From Paulownia fortunei (Eukaryota > Streptophyta > Magnoliopsida > Lamiales > Paulowniaceae): a DNA stretch of 64,000 nt. Shown piece after piece: positions 33,201 through 48,200 of this stretch (position 1 is its first letter; the number at the start of each line of letters is the position of its first letter). The stretch lies in assembly GCA_019321725.1 (NCBI GenBank), contig CM033111.1, positions 11,346,001 through 11,410,000 of the forward strand, read 5' to 3'. The notes under the pieces were generated by a model that searched no databases, was not told the DNA's origin, and saw nothing but the letters and a program-made list of their open reading frames with translations. A program made the translations under genes and the position numbers.

Positions 33201-36200
33201 ATTGGCCATATCTGCATTTGGGAGCAAAGAAAGTCATATTATACATTTTCTTTAAGAACGTCAGCTGAGAGGAAAAAACTAAGCCTAGCCATCTTTTCAT
33301 GCAAGGAGAAATATTGGCAAAACATTTGGGATTAGGCTGGTAAGCTGAGCTGGTGATGGGGAAGGTTGTATGTCCAAATTTCCCCAGGGGTAGCAGGTAC
33401 CATTGCAGACCTTTAGGGCTGTCAATTAATGCGAATGGGCCAAGCTTGCCTAAACTGAATATGGGTTTTCTTTCTCAAGGTTAGAGTTTATAAAAGATTT
33501 TTTCTTAAAGCTTAGGCTTGGCTTGAAAAATAAATACTACCTTTATGCCCAGCCAACTAGAATGTACTTTTTCACAATTAATATGTTTTTGTATGATCAA
33601 TGGAAAAAATTCGAAACACCCAATAACAAACAGAAAAAAACCAATAATAGGAGATATAAGAAAGACTGATTTTGTTTAGGGTTTCTTCAAATGTAAACTT
33701 CTCTTAATTCTCCTGTAACTCGAGCATCAGAGTTTATTTTATGGGTTTTGATGTAAATTTATTTATAATATAGTCTATACAATATAATTCTAATTTTATC
33801 TAATACAAGCCCAAGCTTAATTCAAGCCGGGACTACCTCTCACTCGCACTCGAGTACAATTTAAATTCAACTTCGGATCCATGGCTCACGATTGGTTTCA
33901 TTTGAAAATAATAGTGAGCTTGGTTTCAAAATTTTCAAACCAATCTTGCAAGCTTCAAGCTGCCTGGAGCCCATTTGAAAATGCTACTCATTTTCCACAT
34001 GGCTGAAACAATATTGTGGTGCATATAGGCAACGATATGATGCGTTTGGGCTGAACGGCAAAGATTGTATGACTCATTTGGCTACAGTGCTTATCTTACA
34101 TATGGCTGGTACAATTGATGGTGCTGCATATATGAAGGGATTGACTAGGTACCGGGCTCACAAACGAAAAATATACAAGTCATTCACTTTGAATTACTTC
34201 TTCGTCCCTATATCTCTAAATTTTATTAGTTATAGAATATACACTTAAAATTACTCCATCATTTGTTTAATCTTTTGTGCTTTCACAATTTCTTTTTCTT
34301 CTTAGTTTCTTTCGCATTCCTAGTTTGTGTATTTAATATCCAATTTTCATCTAATTAAAGGTCTATCTGAGATGCAAGGGATTGATGTTACTTTTCCCAT
34401 GTTTCGAGGGGTGTTTGAATTAACGCAGAACTCATAGCTGTAAACTGAATTCACCTAAAGTGGAATGTCAAACCACATGAAGAAAACAGAAAAAGTTATT
34501 TAGAGAGTCCTAGTGCAACCACTACCAACACCTTTTCCCATTCCAAACAAACAACCTTAATCAAACCAAAATTTATTTTTTCAAGAGAACACCATTTTGC
34601 AGCCATTACTAGAACGTATACAGCATGAGTAACAATATTCAAATGTCCAGTCGCCAGTCGCCTGAAAGAAACTATTCTTTTTAATCTCCATATTGTTGGT
34701 AAACAGAAAACTCAAAACTTGAATATTATTGAATGAAAATCCTAATGATTCTTGTAACCCACAATAACTAATCCAACAGGAATTAATCATGTTAAGTATA
34801 GGGACAGTTACATTATGATCCCCAGAGGTTTGGCCAATGTACAAGAACACTGACGTCCTGAAAATTACACCAACATCCAATAACATTAACTAAACCATAG
34901 ATTTTCCCAAGTATTTGCTCCTGTCATAGAGAATGTAAATCGGCAAAAAACAACCATGGAAATCCATGTTTTCTTTAAATGCATTGACTCGATGCGCTTT
35001 CATAAGTTACTGGACCAAATTGTCCTTCTCTATCACCACATGCAGCATGAAAAGCATATTAAATGTGATATAGATTTGAGGGGACTCTGTGTGAGGAAAA
35101 TGATGAGGTATGCTATGTATACTATGTATATGTATATTGGGGTCTGAGTAGAGAGGGTACCGGTCCTGCAAAAGGGGTTGGATGATGGCAACCTTAGGGC
35201 AGGGATAGTTGGTTAGTACTTCATGCTTACACCACATCCCTCACCCTTCTCCATCCCCCACACTAACCCCACCAAACACCATGCTACTTCCATGCGCCCA
35301 CTCCTATCCTTTAAAACCATTATCCCTCCATGCCCTACCTCCCAAATATACTAATTTTCCCAACTCCCAGATCTCTAAACACCCCCCACCCACCCACCCC
35401 AACGCTCCTAAGCCCCAAATAATCCTATCACGACCCACCCTTTGATCCAGTAGCCTACCCAACCCCTTATCAACACCCTTTCTCATCCCTAGTTCTAGAT
35501 TGTCAATCTACCTGCACCTGAGGCACCCCTACTTCTAGCAAATTAGCCACCATCACCCTTTGTGCTAACACCACTACCCTCTGCTAGTTTCAAAGCTAAT
35601 GCAAGGGGGTAGGTCAGGGGTTGCGGTAGGTCAGGGTTGGGGTGGGTTTGAAGGACAACAATTGGCGACTGCGTATAGGCGTTAGGGTGGACAGTGGGAG
35701 CTATGAGGTTAGTAGGCAGGATAAGGAGGTATGATGGTTGGCGATTAGCTAGAGGGGCCACCAAGTCAGCCTTGTCCATTGTGCAGGGACATCTCTGAGA
35801 ACCTATAAGCAGATAAGGGGTAGTAACCGGGGCCATTGGAGCTGTCTATGAAGGGTTGTTTGCCTGCTTGTGGCACGAAAAACAAGAAATTTGTTTAAAA
35901 AAATAATTAACAAATGAGATATATCTATGCTTTTTGTGGCAACTACACGGAAAGACAAACAAGTATTTTAGTCATAAAATTTGACTTTCTATAGTAGACA
36001 TTACTGACAAGGGAGGTTAATCGAATTAACAAGCCTTGAATGGTGTTTCCATATATTGGCATATTATACCTTAGGATAGGCCAAATGCTCCTCTCTCTAC
36101 GATTACCTATGTATTTTAAGTGAAAATAGGCAAATTTTACTATTATCAAAAATATTTTCCCCACTACAACATCTAAAAAATTGAAATACCAAAATGACAA

Positions 36201-39200
36201 AAGTGTTAGATTATATTAAATGTATGTAGTCATGTTTAGTTTATTTTAGGTAAATGGATCTCATATATCAATACACATATCATTTAGTCCAATAGTAATC
36301 CCATCTCTACATATAAGAGAGTGGGATCGAGCAATAAAATTATCTTCTCTCTCCTTTTTACATGGTATGGTTAAAACAAAATAAAAAAAATAAAAAAAAA
36401 ATAAATTAACCTTTTTTTTCCACCACCACTGCTTCCACCCACCTCCCTTTACCAACTGCTACTGCCCCACCTACCACCGCCTTAGGGCTATTTCGGCCTT
36501 CATCTCTCACTGAGCAGCATTGCCCTATCTTGGCCAACCCCTTCTCTCTCAACCATACACATCGTCATGCCTCACCCACATAGGGCAAATTGTCTAGGGC
36601 TTGGAATATAGTGTAGGATTTATTTTCTCGCTCCTTATGGCTTGCATCATCCCATTCTATTCTCTGTCTATTTGATTCTATCATGGGCACATATCATCTC
36701 GCCCTTGACATTCTTTTAGCTCTGTCTAATTTTGCCTCTCCTGTATCTCTCGTATTTGTTTTTTGCCATGGCATCTATCTTAGAACACAAAGGTGCTTTG
36801 GCTACAACCATGTAACGGAATGGTCAGAATTACACTTTTGGTCCCATCCCAGGCGTTCAAACTATTCATTAGTTCTAAAAATAAGCCGACACACATACTC
36901 TCAGCCCCTTCAGATTCTAAGGATGCTAGTATTGCATTGAGGCAACAAGATGATTACTCTGTTATGACTTGGCTTCTGAATGACATGGAGGGGTCTGTTA
37001 GCGCAAATGTGATGTTTTTGGGTTCCACCAAGGAGATGTGGGACACTTTGGTGATATGTACTTCCAGGAAAAGAATATTACTTGTGTATTTGAATTGTAC
37101 GAGGAACTTTTTTCCTGAAGCTGGTCACTCTTTGACCAATTACTTTATCGTGCTTAAGGGGGCTGCAGATGAGATCTTGTTGTATCACTCACTGATTTGT
37201 GATGCTCGGACTAGAAAATCTCAATGGGTAGAATTTCTGGTGGCCAAAGTTCTTGTAGGGGCTTAATACCATTTCCAATTTCTAAGAATAAACAATTAAA
37301 CAATTAAACAAAAGGAGTCACAAGCCTATTTGTGATCATCTATTTGTGGTACAATTCCTACTCTGTTCAATGCCTGTGTTACATGTTTCTATTGATGCTC
37401 CTAAGTCTCAACCCACTATTATTACCAAGACTTCGGCTATAACAATGCATGGTTGTGGTTAAGGTTCTTCCTGTGGCTGCAGGTCTAGAGGCAACCTAGG
37501 ACAAGGTTTTGATGCTTCTCAAAGCTACGTCACTACAATCATTGTGGCAGAAATAACCTGTTTCCAAAAAATATTAGCAAAAGTGTGGCAAACCAGAGTA
37601 GGCCAACGCAATTCTTGCGATACTGAGATATCTACACAAGAGTCTGATCTGATTACACTGAGCCGAGAGGACTATGAGAAACTTTTAAACTAACTTGCTG
37701 CTAACTCAGCTACCCTAGTTGTCTACACATCTCCATGTGCCTTTCTTGCTGCTCATGGTGTTTAGATGTTAGATTCCGGTGCACCACTCATATTACGGGT
37801 ACAAAATCTCAGTTCACCAATTTGTCTTTATTTAATTCCTTCTCGTGGCTCTTATTCAGTCGTCTATGATTCTGGTACTATTACACCTATTAAAGTATTA
37901 CTCTTCATGATGCTCTCTTTGCTCCTCTCTTTCCTATTAGCTTACTTGGTAATATTACACCTACTAAAATCTTACTCATGATGATGTTCTCTTTGCTCCT
38001 CGCTTCCCTATTAGCTTACTATCTATTAGTCAGCTTACTAAATCTAAACACTGTTATGTAACTTTCTCACCTTTTGTGTGTTTCAGAACCTGACAAGAGG
38101 ATGATTGGTGGCAATCATGAATGAGGTGATTATTATCTAGACATAACTAATACATCTGTAGATGCTTGCTGCTTTTGTCTCCCCACTTCAATGGCCCTAT
38201 AGCCTTGGCACCCAGCATTATCCAAGTTGAAGCAACTGATGCCATTTGATTCTTCTATTTTTGTCTTAAGAGTGTGAGTATTATGAGTTAAGAAAAGCAT
38301 TATCATGTTTCCTTTCCATCTAGAGTTGAAAAACGCAATTCTTTTCCCTTTGAGCTTGTTTTTTCCGATGTCTGGCATCGTTGTTGTGTGGAGTCTGTTG
38401 CTATGATTAGGTATTTAATTAGTTATTCCAAGTTAACCTGTGTTTATTTACTTAAAGATAGGTCTCAAGTTCCTCGTGTAATCACTTCTCCTATACAAAA
38501 ATACAAATTGAAAGAATAAGTTCAATTGAAAGTTTTTGATTCATCTATAATTATAGACGGCACGAACAAAGATAAAGTGACAGTATATAAAACGAAACTG
38601 ATTCATCATTTCTAACATCTAGCCATCTCGCGATTCCTATCAACCGAGTCGTTGAGCATAAACTAATAATATGAACTGGATCATGTAACTTCATTCAAAA
38701 GCGAAACTCTTTTTAAATTATTATTTGCGAATTAAATTATTATGGAATACAATTTTTCCATTTTTCCTTTCCATATTTTAAAATAAAGTCTCATCATTGT
38801 AGCTAGATCAAGATTTAGATTGAGATCCAATCCACCAATTAACCATCAGTGCTGTAACGGGAGAGAAGTGCCCTCCTCGAGTCCTAGCTCTCCCTTCCAT
38901 AGCCCACAAAAGCGTAGGGAGGAGAGAACATACTGAGAGGAGGGTGTTTATCTCCCTATAGAGAGTTACCCGATCGAGTGACTAACTTCCTAGTCAGAGG
39001 GTAGGAACGATTAATCCTTATGTCAACAAGAAGCAAGTATCCATAACCTATTTTCTATCCGGTACGGAGCTACCTTCTTAACTCCGGCATGTTGCCTCTC
39101 AAGACTAGGTCACGCTAACGCAGTGGTATTGATGTGTAACTTGCTTTTAGTTCACTACTCACTACCACCGACCATAGCCGTCTCGTCTCCAAGATAGATA

Positions 39201-42200
39201 AAAGTATGTATTATGATCCAGATTCGAAATCAATATGTATCTCGCTTCATATCAATTAATTTATAAAAGAAAGACCTCATATAAACATTTTCACCTAGAA
39301 GATGTAAAACATATATTGGACATTGTAGAAAAACATTTCGCAATTGATTTACCAAAAAAGAAGTTTTAAATCTATTGGAATTTTTTTTTCATCTTTTTTT
39401 ATTTAAGATTAAGATGAAAATAGGTTTTGAATATGTAGCACAATTCATATATTCAAAATTTCTTTCGAATCTTATTGAATAGATGAGATGTATCTAGGGA
39501 GAATTCGCTTTTCCGTCTTGTTGGATCATGTACTTGCTCATCACTGTGCTCTTGATAAGGGGACTTTAGTCTCGAAAGCGCTTGATCGAATGTTTCCTAG
39601 CATTGGAGTTTGATTTCTCAATTGTTCATTCTTCCAGGCATAATTTTTCGCGACAAGCGAAAGACGGAGGAGCAAGCAACAAGAGCAAGTAGAGTTTAAA
39701 CTCAAATTTGATCTCTTTCCATAGGGGGTAGTTCTTACTTGAGAAAGACTCCCAATGGTATAATTGATTCATTCTATGCTTCCTATTTATACTAAAAAAA
39801 TGGGAACGATAGGAAGGGCCCTCGCTATGTGATAATAGGTAGCGGCCGGAACTCTAGTGCCTTCGTTCTCTCGATTAAAAGCTACCCTTGCGGAGAATAG
39901 AGAATCTCGCGAATGGTGGTATACCTGGCAAGAATGACATTGGGGTGAACTCCATCATCCACAAATGCCGTCTCTACATTGCGTTTTACTATGAATTGTG
40001 AATCGAGAATAGAGACCGTTTGTCTTATGTTGTCATTCCCCCCTAAATTGAGGACCCAGTAACAGTTATAAAGGAGGTTCCTCCGGGTTTCATCCAAGAT
40101 AAGAGGATGGTCCAACTGGGGTAAAACAACCGGTTGCGGTACCAATTCAGGTACGCCTACTACCGTATGGCCATGAGATACGCGATTGAATTTCTATGTT
40201 TAGTCTGATAAGAAATAAAATATTCAAATCAAAATAAAGAATTGTGGATCAAATGACTATTCATCTATTGTATTTTTATACAAATAAGGTGCAAAAAAAC
40301 TCAATGGAAAGATGGTGGCTTAATTCGACGTTGTTTAAGGAGTTAGAACACATGTATGAGATAAAGAAATCAACGAACAGTCTTGGTCCTATTGAAAATA
40401 CTAGTGAAAGTGAAGATCCAAATAGAAAAGATAGGGCTAAAAACATTCATAGTTGGAGGGGTCGTGGCAATTCTAGTTACAGTAATGTTGATCATTTATT
40501 TGGCGTCAAAGACATTCGAAATTTCATCAGCTCTATTAGTATTCGTCTTCTCTGGACTAATAATGCCTTGGAATTTGTTCAAAAAGAGGTTTTTGTATTT
40601 TGTGAATCGCGTGGCATTTTAAATAAGTGAACAATGAAGAGGAATAATGATCCAATTAAACTTCTTATTCAAATATAATTCTATTAATCTCTAATGAAGA
40701 ATGAAACAAATAAAATGAGCAATATTTTATTTTATTTAACCTTTTAATTGCCATATGCAATGAAGAAATAATTATTAGATATAGAGTAGATCTAGGACTC
40801 TAAGTACCTTAAATGCTATTGGTTAACATTTTATTGGTCGTCATTTTTATCAGGTATGTTGTTGGTTTAGGATTCTATGTTAACTTGATTGATCATTATT
40901 TTATTGGTCATTATTTTCATTATTTATAAAAAGGCCATAAATGTCATTTCACAATGGATACAAACATTTGTAGGATTAAAACTTTTATATAATATACATT
41001 TAAAAACTTGCATCACTCCAGAGAACTCATTTAACTTGAACCATAAAATTTAGCAGGCTTGTTATTCACATATTGAGAAGAGCTTTTATAGGATTCTAAA
41101 CATGCAAGAGCAGGACATAATGAGCATTAATATTCGCATACCCAAAAGTGATCCATACGATGTTTTTTTGTCCAAGAAAACTGTGGAGGCTGAGTCTTGC
41201 AGCTCGTTCTTGGAGAAAGTAATTTTTCTTTGGAAGTCACATAATAGTTCTTTTTCTAGTTGGATTACTGATTGTCCTCCATTGGAGTTTAATATTTCAC
41301 TATACTTAGGACCTTCATCAATGTGGATGCTCTCATTCTTGATAGCAGCTGCATCTTTAGCCATTGAGGATCTGAGATCTTCCCTAGTATCCTGTAAGAA
41401 TTAATTATGAGCAGCAAATCTACGAGAAAAAAGGTAAAACAAAGTAGCTAGCTGCTTACATTCAGAAAATCAGTTACTCGGTCCATAAGTGTCGTTGGAG
41501 CGCATTCAAATTCAAGTTCCTATAAACATTCCACAAAATGGAGGGTTTAGAAATAAGAAAACAATAAACAGAACAAGTCTGAGGATCAGTCAATTTTGTG
41601 CATGATTAGCAACAATTAATCATATAAAGTTATAATAGATGCAAAGAACAAGCTGTTGACAGAATGGAAAATAAAAAAAATATACATATATATATATATA
41701 TATAGGTTCAGAATTAACTCTTGGGGGCAGAACGAGAAGTATGGCTAAGAGAAATTTTCTGTGCGCATAAGGCTTCTCGAATAGATGACACCACCAAAGG
41801 AAAGGTGGGCCTTACCTTCAAACAAAATTTATCTTTACTTTCTCCTCACACATTCCAGCTTAGCTGGAAATGTTTCACTGCCAAAGCAACATGTCGCTGA
41901 CATGTTTACTTTCTAACAATCATGAGAAAATGCCGCACAACTAGTTTACTTTCAAACAATCATGTCGCTGACAACTAGTACATTAACCATAATACCTTTT
42001 AACAAAGCAACAAATAAAGATTTAACTTCTTTTGTCTCCTAAACAGGAAAAGTGAAGGCACATGGAATAAAACAGAGAAATATTTGTTATCAAAGATGTA
42101 CAGGAGATAGAGAAGTTGTGATCTAGGGTTCAATGTGTTTGAAGAGATAAGAATGTTGCAGTTATGACTCTCAACTAATTTCATAATTATCTTTGTAATC

Positions 42201-45200
42201 GACAAAAGAACATTAAGATAGTGATGTTCTAAGCAACCTACATTTTATTAAACCCCAAACATCTTAAATGTCAAGTGAGTCCGGCATCAGGACTTCAATT
42301 CGTACAAAAACAGTAACTTCTTGGGGTAAGAATCTTAATTTTGGCCGGACTAGGGGACATAAAAACTAAAAGTCCCACATGAAGGAACTTCACAGACAGC
42401 TTATAAGTTCAATCTGCCTCATAATTTCATCATGCATACTTGTTTGCTGCAAGCAAATCACACCTTGCCCCAAGCTTAACATGGTTATAAACTTTACTTC
42501 TGCACCAATAAGAACCCAAGCCAACCCTTCCCCTCCATTATTTCAATTGCTACATCCATCAGTATTTCCAGATGCAGGCACCAAAGGAAGAGAAATAGTA
42601 GGCTCATTCGACCAGAAACCCTGACCTTGACAACTGACTTCACCTTAAAACCTTACTGATCAATAGTACAATAAATGCTCGGCTCCACAAAATTAGCTTT
42701 GTCTCCAAAGGTAATCAAATCTCTTACTCTAGCTTTTGAGAAAATGAAATCTGAAGACCACAAACTGACTGCCGAATTTTTAAGTTTTCATCATAATAAG
42801 ACTGATTTATCAATTTGAAAAACTATTCACTTGTTTTTGAATTTCAACACGTATTGTCCAAATATTTCATTGAAAAAGTAATTTTATATTCAAGAATGAT
42901 AATGATATTATTTAGTACACTAATGAAATTAATATTTTCATAATATAATATATTATTGCAATTTTCATAATAGAACATAATATTAAACTAATATTATTAT
43001 GTCATTATGTATTCCATAACATTATTAATTATTAATGTAATACTGTTGTTTCTCGTTATATATTTCATTTAATATTATAAACATTACTATTAAATGACCA
43101 CCTCATCCAAAAGTTTAAGCTATTAGAGAGTAGATATATTTAATATTTAATGGTTCACACATGCCCCTCAAATGTAGACCATATTCTTTTTCTAAGGACT
43201 AAATACGTGGAAATCTTTTTTTCCCCATAATTGGATAAAGGTGAGACTTGAAGCCACGACCCCACCCTTAATAAGCATGCGGGTGCTGTAAGGAATGACA
43301 GCTCCAATGTACTAAAAGACAAATTAGCATCGCTGTTTATATTCCTGCCTTATCATTGACTTAGGAGATGAGGCACAATGTGCTAGAAAAGAGCGCTTTG
43401 CATAAGAAAAGCCTAAGAAGGTTTTTAGTATTTTTAGGTGCACTCAACGGTCAAATAAAGCAGCAGTAGCCCAAAAAAAATCCAGAGACTTCTCACGTCT
43501 TCGCCATCACAGAACAGCAGCATTTAAACAAAAGGAAATCACCACTGCTCCTCAACCTCCAAGACTGGAACCTGCTCCTCCACATCTCCACGATCCAGCC
43601 TCCACCCTCCAAGTATTAATCAGATTGACGGAGATTTTACAGCTTGTTGTACAACTCATAGTTATGTGAAGAATATTTGTATTTAGGTGGAATATACTGG
43701 GTAGTTATAGCAGCAGATTAATAGGGAATATAGCAGCTGATTTTCAGGGATAGGATCTTGGTTTTTCTTTTAAGAAAGTTTTGTTCCTCCATTTTTGAAT
43801 AAATTCTGTATCACTTTTCTGATCAATACATACAAAAAAATTCCCACGTTTTGTCATGGTATCATAGCTTAAAAGCTCCCTGGGAATCATTTTTTTAAGT
43901 GGCCTGTATTGCCATTTTTTCCAGTCTGCATCACCAGAATTCCCCTGTATTGTTTCAGTAAGTTGTGTTCCAATTTTTGGCCTAAATTGACAAATTTTAT
44001 CATTCTTTTTCAGAAAAAATGGCTGAACCCAAACCATCTCCAAGATAATTATTTCTCAACCTTTATCACTTGAGTTAACGGAGAACTCGAGTCAACAAGA
44101 AACAATCTTGGCGTACTTATTGGAAGACACAACGGCACACCAAGGAGAGGTACTGAAAAGTTTATGGTAAACCACCTGATAAGTGCATATTTTTACATTT
44201 TTTTATCAATTCCTCTATGACTTCCTTACTTTGTTCTTGTTAATATTAAGTTTTTATTAACATTTTGTATGTGATAAGAGTTTCGGAATCAAGAGACCGA
44301 AAATGAGCCAAAACGAAGTTGAAACAAGCATATTCTTGGGTCAAATTTCATTGACACGGTGCAACTACGGCAGTTTTTGTAATTTAGGTTCTTATAATTA
44401 AATATTTAGTATTATTGATCAATTTTTCAATTGAAGTTGTTTATGTTTTTCTATGTTTAATGTCTTAATAGGTGTTTTCTTGTTTTGTTTGGGTGCGTAA
44501 CCAAATTAGGTTTGAGAACTCCCTACAACTAAATTAGAAATTTTGGATTCGTAATTGTCTTGGATTTCTAATCATGTATAATAAATTGTGATTAATGATT
44601 ATGAGATATTTTTATTAATTGCAATAAAAACCATAACATAAGTTGAATGACCTGAGCTTGTGTGGTTGTTGCTTAGATCAATCTATCTTTCTTGTTTTAA
44701 TGTATCCATTGAATTAAATCTAGAGAACTTGTTTCAGGTTGTTTGATGGGTAGGGAATTAGGTAGAAAGCTTGTTCTACCTAACGAGCAACTAAGAAAAA
44801 ATCGGGTAGTAGAGCTTGTTATTACCTACGGTTGATAATTTCAATAGAAAGTTGTTAATAATATTGATATGAAATTACAACCCATTGTCTAGTGGGGGAG
44901 AAGGAAACCTCAACCTCCTTTAACTACTTGTTGCTTGTTTTGATTTTGATTGTTTTACATTTTAATTAGTATTAATTTCTACGACTTATTTAATCAATTC
45001 AATCCCCCAACTATTTGTTGTTTATTTCTAGATTTTACTTGTTGAGTCTTAGTTTTACGTTATTAATTTTGAAGTTAAATTTCTTAGTTAGCAAGTCGAT
45101 AATAAATCAATTAACATTGATCCTCGTGGGATCGACTCTTACTCGCTCTATACTCGTTAAAAAATTATTAAAGAGTAAGGTTTAAATTTGGTAGGCCAGC

Positions 45201-48200
45201 GACAACTGATCCAAATTTTTGGCGCCATTGCGGGGGAATCAAGCATCTAATTGATTCATTATCCTTTACAATTTTTCGTTTTACTTTACTTACTTCCTTT
45301 TGTTAGTTTAATTTAGTTTGTTTTCTTGTTATTTTCAAGTTTTATGTCATCGGAGGACTTGAGCTAAGACTTGAGCAGATTCAGATAAATTTGAACACAC
45401 CGCTGCCATCATTACCACTACATTCACCTATACCTCCAATCAATTCACCACCCAAGCTCGAGTTTGAAGCTCTTCCTCCTACTTCTGAAACTTCTCATCA
45501 ACCCACAACTGTTGAAATGACATATAATCATAGAATATTAAAGGAGTTGGCTGCTCCCAATTTGGAGAATCAACCATTATATATCACTTATCCCAATTTG
45601 GAAGCCAGCTTTGAACTCAAATCCGGAATGATTCATCTTTTGCCCACATTCCATGGTTTTGCGGGTGAGGATCCAAATAAACACTTGAAGGAATTTCATG
45701 TTGTGTGATCTAGTATGAAACCGGAAGGCATTTCAAAAGCAAACATCAAGCTGATTGTCTTTCCTTTTTCATTGACGGATTCGACAAAGGAATGGCTTTA
45801 TTATCTACCGTTTGACACGATTACCACATGGAACGAAATGCGAATGGTGTTCCTTGAGAGGTATTTTCCAACATCTACGGATAGAAATATGTGGAATTCG
45901 ACAATACAATGGAGAATCTCTCTATGAGTATTGGGAAAGATTTAAGAAATGCGCCAGTTGTCCTCATAATCAAATCAGTGATCAACTTCTCATCCAATAT
46001 TTCTACGAGGGGCTTATGCCAATGAAAAGAATCATGATTGCTGCTGCAAGTGGAAGGGCGTTGACAAGCCACCTGAGGCAGCAAGGAATCTAATTGCACA
46101 ATGATCTACCGCTACCACCTAAGAGTGTTAATGAGGTGAACACGTCACTTTTTGAACAAAAGCTCACACCTCACCTTTTTAGTGCAACAAATGGCTATAG
46201 GGCAACAATCAAAGCATGTGGAGTATGTGGAGTATGTTGCATGGTAGGACATTCCACGAATATGTGTTCATCCCTCCAACAAGGTTCTATGGAGCAAGCA
46301 AATGTGATTGGTGGTTTTACGAGTCAACCAAGACAAAGATATGATCTTTTCTCCAACACTTATAATAAAAGATAGAAAGATCATCCTAATTTGAGATACA
46401 GGAACCAACAATAACAACCCACTCAATTTCAAATGTCAAACCGACCACCGAGTTTTCTCCAACCGAAGGTGCAACCACCCTTCCAATCTCCACAACAATC
46501 GAGCGCATCTTTAGAGGATCTCATGCACTTGCTACCAACACTATACAATTTCAACAAACCGCACAAACCCGTCTCCAACATATTGAGAATCAAATGGGAC
46601 AAATGACCACTAGCTTAAGCCAATTGGAAACACAAGGATCGAACAAGTTACCTTCCCAATCCGTGGTGAATCCTAAAGAAAATGCAAATGTCATAACTCT
46701 TAAAATCAGAAAACAATTGGAATCTCCTAGCTTGCCAATAAAAAGAGTATCCGAGGAGGTTGAAAATGGCGAGTCAAGCAATATCATCCCTTCCTTAAAT
46801 GACTCTCACTCTTCTACTCATCTACCACCCATAGTCAAGGAGAATCGAAAGCGGTAACCACTCATAAACCTCTCTCTCATACTTATGTAACACCTCCACC
46901 TTTTTCCTAGCAAGTTAGCAAAGTTTAAGAAAGAGAAACAGGAAAAGAACATCCTTGAAACTTTTCGAAAAGTGGAGGTAAACATCCCTCTTTTTAATGC
47001 TAGTAAGCAAGTGTCTCGTTACGCCAAATTTCTCAATGAGCTATGCACCAATAAAAGGAAGTTGAGGGGAGATGAAAAAGTGAGTATATATGAGAATGTT
47101 TCAACGGTTCTTCAAAGAAAGCTCCCACCAAAGTGTAAAGACCCAGCACCTTCACCATTGTGCATGTTAGATTTAGGTGCATCAATCAAAAGCATGCCAT
47201 ATGCCATTTATGTTTCCTTAAATCTAGGCCCTTTAGAAGAAAATGGTGTTTTTATACAATTAGCGGATAAATCAAATACATACCCTAAAGGAGTTGTGGA
47301 CGATGTTTTGGTACAAATGAATGAATTAGTTTTCCTGACGGATTTTTATTTTCTTGAGATGGAGGATGATAGAACCCTACATCCTACACCCATTCTCTTA
47401 GGAAGACCATTCCTAAAAACAACCCGAACTAAAATTGATGTTCATGATGGCACCTTGTCTATGAAATTTGATAGTGAGGTAATTAGAATTAATATTTTTG
47501 AAGCTATGAGGTATCCTAGTGACGTGTATTTCGTTTTTGCAGTTGATATTATTGGTTCTATAGCTCAACAAATGTTTGAATTGCTTAGCAATAATGAATT
47601 GGATGTTGCATTAAGGAACAATCTTTACATGGGGGACTTGAAAGAGACAAGGATGGATGTACAACTGTTGGAAAATGTGGAGGATGTAGAGGAAGTAGTG
47701 GAAGGATTGGACTCATTTTCACAAATCACAAAGTATGATATCTCTTACATTTCTTTGCCATTGACTAATGAGAGACTTTTACCCTATGTCGTGCAGGCAC
47801 CTACCTTGAAGCTCAAACCACTGCCGGAGCATCTAAAATATATGTATTTGGGTGAAAAAGAAACACTTCCAGTTATCATTGCTAAAAATCTCACCATACA
47901 CAAGAGGCTAAGCTTGTTAGGGTGCTCCGTGAGTACAAGACTGCTATTGGATGAACAATTGCGATATTAAAGGAATTAGCCAATCTATGTGAATACACCG
48001 GATCTTACTAGAAGAGGGATCCAAACCCACGAGGGAGGCCCAAAGGTGATTGAACCCGCCCATGATGGAAGTTGTGAAAAAAAAGATATTAAAGCTTCTT
48101 GATGTTGGGCTACAATTGTTATGAAGACACCAAAAGGCAACCGAGGAGATGTTGGGCTACAATTGTTATAAAGATACTAAAATGGAGCACCCAAAAGCAA

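Larger units (their letters stand above)
38520..40530. other. Organelle-derived DNA block inserted in copia integrase
   Basis: About 2 kb with a higher-GC, mitochondrion-like texture (for example 38860-39190 and 39520-40170), differing from the AT-rich surroundings. It ends in unmistakable plastid sequence: the accD leader and first 76 codons (40205-40530). Copia integrase coding lies directly on both sides, so the block is an insertion. I could not match 38520-40190 to a specific organelle gene. A mitochondrial fragment carrying a plastid piece, or two fragments joined on insertion, are both possible. Confidence 0.6.

Noticed and set aside
33418..33980. hAT-type non-autonomous element
   Set aside because: The start GGGCTGTCAATTAATGCG is suggestive, but I found no matching inverted end or 8-bp duplication.
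35209..35836. Pro/His-rich ORFs on both strands
   Set aside because: Caused by a C-rich block; no domain and overlapping on opposite strands.
40304..40530. A functional accD gene
   Set aside because: Only the first 76 codons exist; the zinc finger and carboxyltransferase domain are absent and copia sequence follows directly.
40383..40622. 79-codon hydrophobic frame overlapping accD and integrase
   Set aside because: It is the alternate frame of the accD and copia fragments; membrane-like look arises from frame shift.
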